DNA from: Zea mays
Taxonomy: Eukaryota > Streptophyta > Magnoliopsida > Poales > Poaceae
DNA: 64,000 bases
Direction of reading: 5' to 3'
Assembly: GCF_902167145.1 (NCBI RefSeq)
Contig: NC_050100.1
Span: forward strand, 185,621,439-185,685,438
Shown here: positions 33,602-44,637 of the stretch, piece after piece
Position numbering within the stretch: the stretch's first letter is position 1
Layout: every line of letters starts with the position of its first letter
Program-made: the position numbers and the translations under genes
Notes under the pieces: model-generated
Database searches by the model: none
What the model was told of the DNA's origin: nothing
What the model saw: only the letters and a program-made list of their open reading frames with translations

Positions 33602-36600
33602 GAGAGATACATATCCACCTCACATTGAGAGAGTACGTCGGAAAAACCAATGCGTCATGGCCGGCGACCGTCCGCCTCCTACTGTCGCCGCGCTTCCCAA
33701 AAGGTGATCTGAATGCAGGGGCGTTCCGGCCGGCGGGAGAGGCGGCTCACGCTGGTCCCGAGGTGGTCTCCGGGACTGCCAAGGGTCGACTGAGGTGAGT
33801 CAGGTGAGTGCTCTGTTCACGATAGCGAGGAGGACGAGGCGGAGGAGTTTTGGAAGTCCTTGTCTGAGGACGGGATCTCCAGCTCGAGGAAGTCTTCAGC
33901 CTCTTTGGGTCGCTTCTGGGTGACCAGCGCCGAGGAGGGCGAGGTGCCGGACGCTGAGTCCGACGATGGGCTGGGAACCATGGGGAGTTCGACGGAAGGC
34001 GGGTTGCCAGTTAGAGAGACGTCGGGCGAGTTCTCTAGCGTGGCATCCAGCTCACGGAACTTGGTTAGCAGCCAGAGTGTGAATAAGAATTCTGAGAGGC
34101 GGCAGAAGGCGTTGGTGCAGAATCCTCGCGATGGTCAGAACGCCGACGATGGTAGAAACCAACGTGCATGGCAAGGACCTTTACCAAGGCCGAGAAGATC
34201 TCCGAAACTTTCGTTCGGTGTCGCTCTTCGAAAGGCACGGTCTGTTCCTTTTCATTCACGTCGATCGCGGCAGGGACCTCGCAAAGAGGATAGCATGGGG
34301 AGCTCGCCGCCGACGGGCAGCCCTAGGAAGACGATGAGTCATCCTATACCGGTGGGCCCAACGCTTTTGGGACCTAGGAGCTTTGATGTTGCGAGGCAGG
34401 CGGGAGGTGATGAGACGCTTCCTCGGGTAGTGCAACAGTCTGGAGGCCCAGTAATTAATAGTGAAGCAGGGTTCCAGCGAGTTACGAATTAAATTGTGCC
34501 CTACAAGACGCCGCTAGGCCTTGTGGCTCTCTTTGAAAATGCTCACTCGTCGCAACAACTTCGTAGGGCTCCAGTAACCAGACACAAACACCCAGGTCAC
34601 GCCTCATACGCAGCGGCCGCCATGGATAGGAGACCTCCTCCACAACAGCCGCAACCGGCTCAGGGGGGTTCTTCTGGAGTTGGTAGAGCGGTGGCAAGGA
34701 GTGGCTTCCAGTACGACGGTCCGAACAATTTCCGACCTGGCTATGGTGGTATCACTATATGCATCGGGGCAGCTCGTGGGCGAGACCAGGCTATGGCCGA
34801 GGAGGTCGAGGTCAGTCCAGAGGAAGAGGAGATCTTTTGCCACCTCCGGCAGGAAGAGGTACAGGTAGCTCCTTGTCGAGGCCTTCTAGCAATGAAGTTG
34901 TAGGTGCGACAGTGAGTGGCGCCGGACTGGATGATAAGGCAGCCGAGGCGGAGGCCCTTCTCCAACAGGCGCTGAATGCCATCCAGAACCTCAACGCTGA
35001 GAAGGGGGTTGGCGTTTCCGGTCAGCAGGTTCAGGCCGGAGGTGCATCGTCAGGGGGTGACAAATCCAAACCAGTGCCATTGATTGAAATTACCAAGAAG
35101 AAGGAAGGGCAGGATGATCAGGGTCTGGGAGCAAAGGCTAATGCCAAAGCGCATTGCCACCGATGTTTTGCAAAAGGGCACGTGATCAGTGGGTGCACTG
35201 TGGAGCTCTTCTGCGAGGTTTGTGGCACAAACACCCACATCAAGGCTAGATGTCCGGTGGTTAACGCTCCTAAGACACATGCTATTCCGGCGGGATTTGG
35301 AATAAACAATGGTGGTTTTTTCACATCCCGACGAACAAGAAACTGATCAAGAGCAAGAATGATTCCAGGGTGGCTTTAATTCAGGTCATAGAAGGGGAAA
35401 TTGGCGGTGCTAATGTGACAATGGAGCTGGAAAGGCTTCTACCAGGTGGAACTCCATGGGTTGTTGAGCAAATTGATCCGAAAACATTCAAGACCGTTTT
35501 TCCTTCAGCTGCGGAGTTGATGAGAATGATAGAATGGGGGCCGGTGAAAGCAAAATCTCAGAAAGCAACCCTTGAGTTCAAGGCCAACAGTGCGGGGGGC
35601 GAGTTAAGACTGTACTGAGAGATGTATGGGTACAATTTGACGGTTTACCGCATAAGTTGTGCACATATCCACATATTTGGGGAGTAGGCTCATCTCTCGG
35701 TGTGACAATGGATGTTGACATGAGTTTCTTTCAGAGGTTTGGTATTTGTAGGATGCTCACCAGCGTGATCGATCCGCAAGCCATTCTGATATCTGTGGAT
35801 GTGGAAATTGATAAAATTATTTATGAGGTGCATCTTTGGGTGGAGGGTGGATCAACTGTAGGAGTGCCGATGACTAAGCCTGAGGAGTCTTTTGTCGATG
35901 AGGATGGGAAAGAGGAGGGAGACGATGGAGAGGAAGTTGACCTGCTTGATGATAATCATGTGTCGGGTAACAATCAGGAAAAGGAGGCGGAAGGTAATGG
36001 AGGAAACAACAGCATGTATAAGGAAGGTAATCAGCATGTGCAGAATCTGAACGGGGAGGAGGGTGTGTGTGCGGCTGATGTTGGACAGATGCAACCAAGT
36101 CAGGTTGTTTTGGAAACAGAAAAAGTCGCACCTACATGCGAGTAGATACTTGACGGGAACGCTCCTGTCGTTACCTCTGTGGCGCATGTTTCTGACGAGA
36201 TGATGGAAGAAGCGGTAAGGCAGGCTGTGGACGCGGAGGTGAGGAACACGCCAGATTGTTATGCCAACAAAGTTTGGCAGCTCGCGGCGATACCTGAAGT
36301 GGTGCAAGCAGTAGCCTCCGGGCGCAAGCGACGCTCTGGAAATACTGATGAGCATTCTTTGGTTCGGGCAGAAAGGCTAAAAGCGAAACACAACGGAGGT
36401 ACTCTTCAGAGGAATTTATTGGTGTCGTTCTTGGGCGCTCCTCCAAAAGCATGAAGACGATGCCAAAATTATGAAGAATGCCTGCAGGAGGTTACAAGTG
36501 TCGGTGATACAAATCTTCGCTCATCAGGGATGACAATTTGGTAATAGGATTACTATCTAAGTTGTAGCCTTTATATTTTTGCTCTCCCAACTGCGCTTAG

Positions 36601-36701
36601 GTTTGTGCCGCCTGTGTCAATGGATTTATTTGTTTTGTGGATTTGTGTGGCCGTCATCCGTTTCAGATGTAGGTCGGGACATCTTTTCCTATTATCTAAA
36701 A
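33602..36701 (+). mobile_element. LINE-type retroelement carrying only ORF1
   Basis: The 3.1-kb insertion is flanked by a perfect 12-bp duplication and ends in tattatctaaaaaa. It codes for an ORF1-like protein (fragments 33860-36454) and then has about 245 bases of 3' untranslated sequence. No endonuclease or reverse transcriptase frame follows ORF1, so it is not a 5'-truncated full LINE but an ORF2-less form. It must have been mobilised in trans. It lies in the Copia LTR. Confidence 0.78.
33860..36454 (+). pseudogene. LINE ORF1-like protein (DUF4283-like region and CCHC knuckles), frameshifted
   Basis: The frame probably starts near 33658 (MAGDRPPP) and is broken several times. A Ser/Arg-rich part lies at 33860-34492, and Gly/Arg/Gln-rich parts at 34496-34903 and 34759-35346. 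Two adjacent Cys/His knuckles (CHRCFAKGHVISGC and CEVCGTNTHIKARC, about 35156-35255) are followed by a frameshift near 35320. A segment with ALIQVIEGEI and EWGPVKAKS comes next, with a second frameshift near 35615. A segment with VWVQFDGLPHKL and VGSSLGVTMDVDM ends in TAG at 36143-36145, and an in-frame tail runs to 36454. The order knuckles then DUF4283-like region is common in grass LINE ORF1-type proteins. The role would be RNA binding. It is not functional as it stands. Confidence 0.72.
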
Positions 36702-36713
36702 AACCAAGCGTAC
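36702..36713. repeat. LINE target-site duplication, right copy
   Basis: It pairs with 33590-33601 and directly follows the A-run. Confidence 0.85.
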
Positions 36714-36994
36714 TCATGATAATAAATAAGTATATGTAGTTAGATTTATTGAGCCCACCGGTTTGTTTGATTTTGAATTCGAAAACTAACAAAAAACAGT
36801 TTCTTGGTCCGAAAACCCGATTTATCGGCCAAGAAATACGGTTGCTAGAAACACGGTTTCTCACTGGAATTCAAACAAAAACCGTCTTTTGAATTTAAAT
36901 TTGCAAACCGCTCGGTTTCCTTAAAAACTAGCGGTTTTCGAGCGGAAACCATTACTGTTAACCAACGGTTTTATGTTAACCCTGCCCCCCAACA

Positions 36995-38015
36995 GTGGCT
37001 CCGGACCGGAGTGTGACAGCCACCAGCGCACGCGCCGCGGACCGTGGCGCGAAGGTGTTCGGTGAAATGCCGCTCCGGGGTAGTCACGCTTCCACGGCGT
37101 CGTTTGGCCGGTCGATCGATGAAATGCCTCCAGCGGTCCAGCCGAGAGGGTCGGCGCTGCCCTGGCCTGGGTGCGCCGTGGTCCGTCGGGCAGGACGTCA
37201 CATCCGCTCCCGCGCGCTGCGATGGGCAGCGGAAGGGCAGAAAAGCAAACCTGCCATCTGGGACGCATGAATCGTGACAAAATTCAAGGACACATGGCTT
37301 GCACTCCTGCTCGTCAGTCATCACATCCTGGCAAAGGCAACGTGCTTTTGCACTTCAGGTATTTCTTCTGTTCGGGCATATGCTCTGCCGTCACTCGGTC
37401 CACCGGGCCTCCTTCCTGTGCTCCTAGAGGCTGCCATCTGGAGGCAGGCAAAGAGGAAATACTCTGACGACGCCACGTTAGCGGTGATTCTGTTCTTGGA
37501 ATCGGCTGGGTGCCATTACCTGACTAGTACCGCACTCGTATGTCGGGCTGGATTAGGATTTCATGGTTTATTCCTTTGGCACCGTGTCGCTCGTGGACAC
37601 AATTTCAGTAGATTGCTTTGCTCTATGGTGTTGATGGAATACTGGAATCATTAAGCATGACTGGTGGTCTGCGAGAGACCGCTCTGAATTCTGATGCTCG
37701 GTGAGGTCACTAGCATCAATCTTGATTTAATTTATGCCAGGTAGTAAAAACTGCCTCCTAGGTCGTAGCATTGCTATGCACCAGGAACATACAAAACCAA
37801 TGCTGAGTAGTATTCATTATCAAGGAGGCAGGAACATATAGTTGGAATATATTTATCACATTTCACATGGTAAGTGAAATTCGTTTCTAGCATAGTCAAA
37901 TCTTGTAGAGGTGGGAAAGTAGTCTAGAAATTAAGGTCCAGCGTTTACTACCCATTCGGTGTGCTTGGCCTCATACAGAATTCCGTCAGTCCTCATGTAG
38001 AGGAGGTTATTCTAA
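36995..38015. other. Sequence downstream of the FT-like gene
   Basis: Positions 36995-37270 are GC-rich and read weakly like a PPR-protein fragment on the plus strand (AKVFGEMPLRGS), too short to call. Positions 37270-38015 hold no recognised gene. They include the 3' flank of the minus-strand FT-like gene; no clear polyadenylation signal was identified. Confidence 0.45.
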
Positions 38016-38017
38016 TA

Positions 38018-38097
38018 CTACCTCCGTTCTCGAATATTTGTCGTCCGCTAGTTTATTTTTAAACTAAAACGCGACAAATAAAAAAGAACGGAGTGAG
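38018..38097. mobile_element. Stowaway-like MITE (80 bp) abutting the FT-like stop codon
   Basis: Terminal inverted repeats ctacctccgttctcg... and ...agaacggagtgag flank an 80-bp core, with TA duplications at 38016-38017 and 38098-38099. Inner repeats TATTTGTCG/CGACAAATA extend the inverted repeats to about 26 bases. The stop codon of the FT-like gene is 38100-38102, so only the TA lies between gene and MITE. The 3' UTR therefore begins with the MITE. Confidence 0.85.
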
Positions 38098-38099
38098 TA

Positions 38100-39223
38100 T
38101 CATCTAATATATCGTCTGCCACCGCACCCATTCTCCCTTTGGCAGTTGAAGAACACTGAGGCCACAGGTGGTCCTAGATTATAGAGTGCTGAGAAGTCTC
38201 TTGTGTTGAAATTTTGTCTCCATCCTGGCGCATAAATAGTTTGCCTGACAGATTGGCGGAACAGAACAAAGACGAAGCGATGTATTCCAGCACTTGGCTT
38301 TGGGCTTTCATAGCTTACTACCTCATTTCCTGAAATATAGTTTGAATAAAATCTATCAGAACAAATTCATGCAAGTATCATATCTAGACTTTGCAAATAG
38401 GCAGTCATGTTGCACAAGCCAAAGGCAGTTATTCAAATATTTATCTTCAACAAAGTTTGTAAATATGTCAGTATAAACTGCTTAGTTTGATGTTGTTCTA
38501 GTCTTTGGCAACTAATATATGAACCTTTTTCATCAGCTATAGCTTGGATTATTTGGGTTCTAAAAAAAGGCACAGCATATTTTGTTTTGTCAATTTAGGT
38601 TGAAACAAAGATTCAAGTAGGGAATACAAAATGTAAGAGGACCGCGGAAACTCACCAAAGCTCACATCTGTTGATTCTGGAATATCTGTCACCAACCTGT
38701 TTGCATGACTTTCTCCGTGAGCATTTCGTTTGCTTTGTTGTTATGTAAGAACAATACACAAGTGGTAGAAAATCAGATTCATCACTTATGTTTCAGGTCT
38801 TACCAGTGAAGGTACTCTCTTTTTGTTGGATTGCTTGGACTTGGTGAGTCAGGATCCACCATTACCTAGTGGTAAGTTGGTTATCTTCTTTAGAAACATA
38901 AGAAACAATGTTTCATGTAGATGTGATTTTACTCAACCAAGCAGTAAATGGTGTAGATGCATATACCATTATCTTAGAATGGCACTGTATCTGCCTGTTT
39001 TCTAAGGCAATTTATGTTGTTCTTTTAGATTAATATTAGTGTATGATTGGATTCTGACCCATCTGAGCTGTCAAATACATATTTTTTCGAACAAACTGAA
39101 GTGCAGTGAACTTTATCTATTCCAATGTTAGTGGCTTCTGCTAAGCTAAGATATTTAGATTATTCACATTTGTTGCTGGAGGTAATCATCACGGTTTTAG
39201 ATTCCTAGATACTAGGTAGTAGT

Positions 39224-39316
<93 letters not shown>

Positions 39317-40168
39317 GATTTTCATTCGGTACCTGCGAACATGCTGGTATATTTGTTGACAGTAGATAAAAAGAAGACAAACATCTCTATAGATTATACT
39401 CTACTTTTCCAATCAATACAAACAACATCCAAATTTATATGGTCAAAATTCTTGACTTTCAGTGATCTATAATACTGAAAGCAACTTCTGCAAGGACGTA
39501 CTCTGAACTGTTACATCCCTGTTAAGAAGTGTATTATGTTTCGTGTGTACAAAAAGACACTAAACCTGTGATCCAATTTGGTGCCTTATCTTGAAGAGTA
39601 ACTTGCACATGCACCAAGTAAAGAGCACCTTGTTTCACTTTGCACCAGTGTAAATCAAAACAAGTTCTACTTTGTGTTGTGTCATGCTGTGAACTCTGAG
39701 TGAAACATCATGAACTATTTGTAAAATTGCAAGAGACGTTATGAATTTCGGCTATGTTTTCTGAGGTTTCATTTAGGTTCTATGAAACTCCATGAGTTTC
39801 TATATCATGATGACATTTGATGTACCCTAGTGTGAAGTAATAATTTACCATGGTGTAAAATAAAATGTGAGCTAAACTAGATGCAAAGGGAATACAATTT
39901 ACATGGTGCAAAGCCCAATTTACTCTTATTTAAAATTAGCACGCTGCAATGAGGTAGCATGTGGTTATGGACTCACCAAAGTGTAAAGGGTCCTCATGTC
40001 ATATCCAGCAATCTCAATCCTTGGTTCATAAGCTACTTGCGATGGCCTGAACTCAGATCCATTAGTCAGTTCTCTATTGTTGTATAGGACTCTGAGTGAT
40101 GCTGATTTGATAAATGGGTCCAAGATATCTCCAACTACGTTGCCTACAACAAGTGGGTCCCTTGACAT
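38100..40168 (-). CDS. FLOWERING LOCUS T-like PEBP protein (ZCN family), complete four-exon gene
   Basis: Exons on the minus strand are 39977-40168 (192 bp), 38804-38865 (62), 38656-38696 (41) and 38100-38329 (230). The introns are 1,111, 107 and 326 bp with donors GTGAGT, GTAAGA and GTGAGT and acceptors ending AG. The frame is intact: 525 bp, 174 residues, the usual FT size and exon pattern. The protein starts [10 protein letters not shown]. Ligand-site motifs [11 protein letters not shown] (about 67-77) and GIHR (113-116) are present. FT-type residues are present: Tyr82 in REYLHW, Gln137 in APGWRQNF and LYN (147-149) in segment C, where TFL1-type repressors carry His and Asp. It ends GCGGRRYIR. 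Known FT proteins move from leaf to shoot apex and bind 14-3-3 and FD to promote flowering; this role is inferred. The exact ZCN number is not assigned. Confidence 0.95.
39227..39311. repeat. (AT)n microsatellite in FT-like intron 1
   Basis: About 42 uninterrupted AT units lie in the 1.1-kb first intron. It is likely to be length-variable between lines. Confidence 0.95.
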
Positions 40169-40255
40169 GGCTAGCTATGATTGGCAATCTTCGAGGCAAG
40201 CTAACTTGGCTTGAAGTCTGAACTTGGGTGAAGTGAAGGGTGCAGGCTGGTAGTC

Positions 40256-40263
40256 TATATATA
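40256..40263 (-). promoter_or_regulatory. TATA box of the FT-like gene
   Basis: TATATATA on the minus strand lies about 88 bases before the ATG (40168), placing transcription start near 40225-40230 with a 5' leader of about 60 bases. Confidence 0.65.
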
Positions 40264-40269
40264 CTCCCA

Positions 40270-42856
40270 GTCCCCAATGAGGTACCATTCACGATGACTG
40301 AAACTATTAGCTCTAGACAACATGGTATCTTTCTTTATACTGTAAAGAATGATATGGGTTGCCATCAGCAGAAATATTTTGGTCTGTCCACCCTATGTGC
40401 CTACACCAATGGAAGGAGTGCTCACTGCAATTCCACGTAGGTGAATAAAATCTGATGTATCACACTCACTTATTCCCTATATATCCAGAGCCTAATAAAT
40501 AGTTGTTCGTAGCGGAAAAAGGAGATTGCCTTTTGACCTAGACTGGCGCCTTATGTTCCTTGTTTTCTCCTAGACATTTAGCCTTGATGGTGGCTATGTT
40601 TTTTTTTTGTTTATGCATTACAACAAGTTGAAAATTGATGATGTATTGATGGTACTTCAACAGGGATGAACATACTATACGGTAACGATTAAAGGTGGCA
40701 GGGAATTTTCTTCACTAATGCATCAATTGTTCGGTGTCCTCTCCTAATTTAATAATTTCAGTATTATATGCTCAAAAGCTTTTTTTGTACAAGTTTATGC
40801 TCTATATCATTGCGTGGTGTCATCTAGAATTCAGAATCATGTAAAATTCATCCTGCAAACATTAGACAGGAGCTTCCTTTTGTTTAACGATGAAGACGTG
40901 GGTCATCAATGCTCATTCTATCAATTGTGAATTATGATGCAAGCTTGCCTTTGATAAGCATCTTCATTTTTGTATATTTGTAAATCAGGAGGGATTAAGC
41001 TTTATTCTTCCTTGTGCTGTTACATAAGCATATAGACTGAATGCCTCTTTATTCAGAGCAGTTGGATACTGTAAATATGATAATGATAGCAATGGATGCT
41101 TTTAAGATCTGTTCTGATTTGCCAACACGAGTTGTGGTCAAAGATGATTTATTTATTCCAAAATGTGTTTATTTCATTAAAAAAGGTTCCAGTATAAATG
41201 TATAAAGCCATTAAGTAGATGATAGCTGACAGATCCATTTCCTTTTTCCTCAAAATTGTGTTGCCCTTGTTGGTTTTAATACTATAATAATGTTATCATA
41301 GATGACCACCCTGTGTTTCAACCTTTTCAGGATAAAAGAGGCAGCAAGGCTGTGATAGATAAGGTCTACAATGATATCGTTTTGTGTGAACTGTATCCTT
41401 CTAACATTGCAAGTACATTTATTTGCTTACTTGCGCAAAAGATCTTCATGCTACTCTGTCAAGTTTGGAACATGGAAGAACTCAAAAGGGTTTACTGAAC
41501 ATCATGGTGCGTTGAATATGAACGCCAGAGTTAGTGGAAGTGACTGGAACGTATGGAGCTCTTGGTTCATTGCACATTCTTGATCTCGACCGACGAATAA
41601 AGCACATCTTCTCTTCACGTGAGCATATCCCATTGGTCCAGTCCAGCCACTCCAAGGGTGAACGCAACTTGGAGGAAGGACGCAGGAGTACTTCACATGG
41701 GCTGTCAAAAGTTTCGAAACGGACACATATGCATATACAGCAGAATTTCAATTAAGCAGGCTTTAGTACAGACTACTGAACAATACCGAGACACATAAAC
41801 CCCCCAAAATCAAGCGACATGCATTATTTGACCGAGAAGTGAGAACTGGATTTGCAATACTACTGAGCAGTAGCTAGCCGTTTTCAGGTATTGCTGGTAT
41901 ATCTATCCTCTGTACCTACCATACACTTGCTACTACCTAGCATTTGCTTTGCTTTTGTCACTGCCTGTGCAGAGCGACAACTGCTGGACCGATCAAGCTA
42001 GATCGCAATCTCGGAATCTGGTGGAGAACGAGAATCCTTCTGGAGAAGACGGGCAGCAGCTAGTCTACTGCTCCATCATATATGCTCCTGTCGATCCCCT
42101 TGCTGACTGTGCTACACACGGAGGCTGGCGGCGCGTACGTGCGTCGTTGGTGCATGTGCTATATGCCTACACATGCAAGTTGCAGGCGTATACGACAGCC
42201 TCTCAGGCACTCGTCATCAGCTGTCCGTTAGTGGAATGGCGTGGAGATGGAGCCAGTGTTTCGAGCCGAGTGCCAGGCGCCATGGATGGATATGATATGC
42301 TTAGCTTGGCGGATCGATCGGCCGGATGCTACGACCTTCTTCCACGGTGCTACCGCCTCCGGATATGATCATGCATGCATGGCGTGGGCATTGCGAGCTT
42401 ATCGCATTCCTATAGGCCTGGAGGCGAGTCAGCGCTCAGCGGTGGACAAGATACTGGTACGGTGGCGTCATGGATGTGCATGCGCGCACGCGGTCTGAGC
42501 CCGGTGCCCGAGCCCATTCACATGGCATGCCTGATGTGGTACCGGCCGGATGGAAAAGGCTGTTGCACCACCGCCGGAAATCGGCGCGGGACTGCGGGGC
42601 GGCTGTTCTCTGGAGCGTTCTCTTGTGTAGCCGACTTGCTAGCCATGTCGGCATTGTCGCGTATCCAGGATTTTATTATAGAGTATGCTAACCAAAATTT
42701 ACATATACATTATCCAAACCATTTGATCATCCGCGGTGACAGTGATACAATTTGAACATTATTTGGTATGCATACACAAAATTACACAATAAATCTTATA
42801 TTTAAAGATTAAGTTAAAAGCAACAATAAGTCTTAAATTCAAAAATAACTATAATA
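40270..42856. other. Upstream region of the FT-like gene, no gene recognised
   Basis: AT-rich, low-repeat sequence to about 41900, then more GC-balanced sequence to 42680. Several short frames (for example 41313-41498 and 41949-42368, plus) have no recognisable domain or splice context. This 2.6 kb is the likely proximal regulatory region of the FT-like gene; no element ends were found in it. Confidence 0.5.
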
Positions 42857-43012
42857 CTCTCTCCGTCACAAAAATATAGTTCTTTCTAGCCTTTTTCTCA
42901 TCCACGTTTGAATGAATGATAATGAATGTAGTCATACATGCAAAGTACATTCATATATTAATTATTAGTGTATATTTAATTTAAAACGAATTATATTTTG
43001 TAACGATTAGAG
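42857..43012. mobile_element. Stowaway-like MITE (156 bp)
   Basis: It is bounded by TA duplications (42855-42856 and 43013-43014). The ends ctctctccgtcacaaaaatatag and the inverted ...attttgtaacgattagag pair with several mismatches. Size, TA target and CTCCGT-type end fit Stowaway. No coding capacity. Confidence 0.7.
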
Positions 43013-43294
43013 TATAAGATAGATGGAAAGCTATAATGATAATTTATAATATGTAGTGTAGGCATGAAAAGGAGATTTATCTAACTTTTTAGTTGAGACC
43101 TTCTAAGATACACAATCAATGTTTTGAATTGTCGATTTTATGTTGTGTTGTCCATTCAGCAAGCCATCCCGAGACTTTAATTGATAAGTCCTAAGTCCAT
43201 AGGCTTGAACACAAAAAATCACAAGCTACAAGACAATTAGATTTTTATATTATTATTATTATACACACACAAGCTAGACACATAGGGAAAGAAG

Positions 43295-44026
43295 GAAAAC
43301 GTGAATTTACTCATCTTTGTTGCTGGTTGTCTTGATCCAAGATACAAGTTATCTATGTACACAAAGATAACTGTTGAAGAGATATTTGGTGAGGAAAGGG
43401 GGCAAGTAGTTTGGGAAGCTATTAATAATTGTGTTCATGACCTTTTTGAAGAATGCAGGAAATTATATTCTTCAAGTGAAGAGACAACTGATGTAAGTGA
43501 TTCAATTGCATCAAAGGGAGGTAGAGGAGGGAAACCGAAAGAAGTAATTGCTAAAAGGATGAAGCTAGGAACTGGTTCTAATAGCAATAACAAGTCTGAA
43601 CTTGATAACTATCTTGCTGAAGAAACTGAAGACACAGAAATGAAGCTTGACCTTCTAGTGTGGTGGAAGGCATCTGAGCAAAGGTTTCCGATTCTATCTC
43701 GCTTAGCTCGTGATGTGCTTGCTATACCAATCTCAAGTGTAGCTTCAGAGTCAGCTTTTAGCACAGGTGGACGCATTTTAGATGACTTTCGCAGCTCTCT
43801 TACTCCATTCATGCTAGAAGCTCTAGTCTGTACACAGGATTGGCTAAGATGGACAATACCAGTTGACATTACAGAGAATATTGAAGAACTAACCAAGTTG
43901 GAAGAAGGTATAAATTTATTTCCCTCACTGCTAAAATTCTTTATTTGGTCACTGCATATTTCCATTACTAACATTGCATTGGCTTATCTCATTGTAGAAT
44001 TGTTTGAAGAATTTGGGAAGGCGTAA
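43295..44026 (+). pseudogene. hAT transposase, C-terminal part with dimerisation domain
   Basis: The frame opens in the middle of the protein (NVNLLIFVAG, then CLDPRYKL), so the 5' part with zinc finger and catalytic region is absent. Residues about 130-190 hold the hAT dimerisation signature: DLLVWWKASEQRFPILS, then VASESAFSTGGRILDDFRSSL. The coding part is continuous to 43907. A 90-bp intron (43908-43997, GT...AG) leads to a short last exon ending with TAA at 44024-44026. The protein resembles plant BED-finger hAT/RICESLEEPER types. The upstream flank (43015-43294) holds no more of the gene, so this is a 5'-truncated remnant even though the surviving frame is open. Confidence 0.85.
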
Positions 44027-44399
44027 CAAGCTGCTAGTTCAAAGACAAATGTAACAATCAAAAGATCGGAAGCAACTCTATTGATCTTGGAACATCTACA
44101 ATTTAATAAAAAAAATGTAGATTGTGACTTCGTTTGTGTCTGACTCACTTGTTATGTTTGTGTCCGACTCAAGTGGTTTAAGACTTTAAATATGGTACTA
44201 TTATAATGTGTTGTACGCTTCTGCTAGTGTGTTGTGCATGTGCACCTGTTTAATTTACATTGTGACATTGTCTGGTTCAAGTCTATGGTAGTGACCAGTG
44301 AGCAGCAAGTCTACTGGTTCTTTTGTCAAAATATATGTGAAAATAGTAACGCTATAATGTTGTTTGATTCCTGGTAATTTTTTAAAAATACATGTGCAA

Positions 44400-44637
44400 A
44401 TATTTGATGTCACATTGATCTGCAACGAAATCGGGTAGAACGGGCTACCCGAACCCGAATTTTTTGGGTACCCGAATTTTCGGGTTTTGCTTAAATTGGG
44501 TACATATTCGGGTATTGTTTCTGAAAACCCGAATTGTCAAAAGCCCAAACTACCCGACCCAAAAATTCGGGCTAACCCGAATGCCCAACGTGAGGGTATG
44601 ACAGGGCATACCTGGCATACCCTTAGCTACGCCACTG
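44400..44637 (+). repeat. Subterminal repeats and 3' terminal inverted repeat of the first hAT element
   Basis: CGGGTA/TACCCG and ACCCGAA/TTCGGGT words occur at least ten times in 44430-44585. The end (…cttagctacgccactg, 44637) read inwards is CAGTGGCGTAGC, like hAT terminal repeats starting CAG(T/G)GGCG. An 8-bp duplication would be 44638-44645 (GTCTAGTG), but its partner is not seen upstream. Confidence 0.6.

Larger units (their letters stand above)
20300..36994 (-). mobile_element. Copia retrotransposon, host of three later insertions (partial)
   Basis: Minus-strand order: probable 5' LTR (32832-36994, containing a LINE), primer-binding site complementary to initiator tRNA (32817-32830), leader (31422-32831 and 20800-21090, split by the 3.6-kb-LTR element) and gag (20300-20799). 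The gag is cut by the Grande-like element, so its remainder and pol lie left of the window. The nesting shows that the Copia element is older than the three inserts. The outer LTR boundary is a guess from a TG...CA end; the other parts are well supported. Confidence 0.65.
32832..36994 (-). repeat. Probable Copia 5' LTR, about 1,050 bp without the LINE
   Basis: The inner edge (plus 32832, TGTGGCTTAG) is next to the primer-binding site. The outer edge is placed at CCCCCCAACA (36994), the first good CA end that gives a plausible length once the LINE and one TSD copy are removed. A minus-strand TATA-like tract is at 32883-32892. The outer edge is uncertain, because no second LTR is in the window. 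Sequence 36755-36970 is rich in AAACCG/CGGTTT words, which could instead mark a transposon end. Confidence 0.42.

Noticed and set aside
36995..37270. PPR-protein fragment (AKVFGEMPLRGS on the plus strand)
   Set aside because: Only one partial motif in GC-rich sequence, without a second repeat in register.
37274..37654. Plus-strand open frame of 126 codons downstream of the FT-like gene
   Set aside because: No domain, no promoter or splice context, and composition typical of non-coding sequence.
41313..42755. Small exon-like frames upstream of the FT-like gene
   Set aside because: No domain and no consistent splice-compatible chain could be built.
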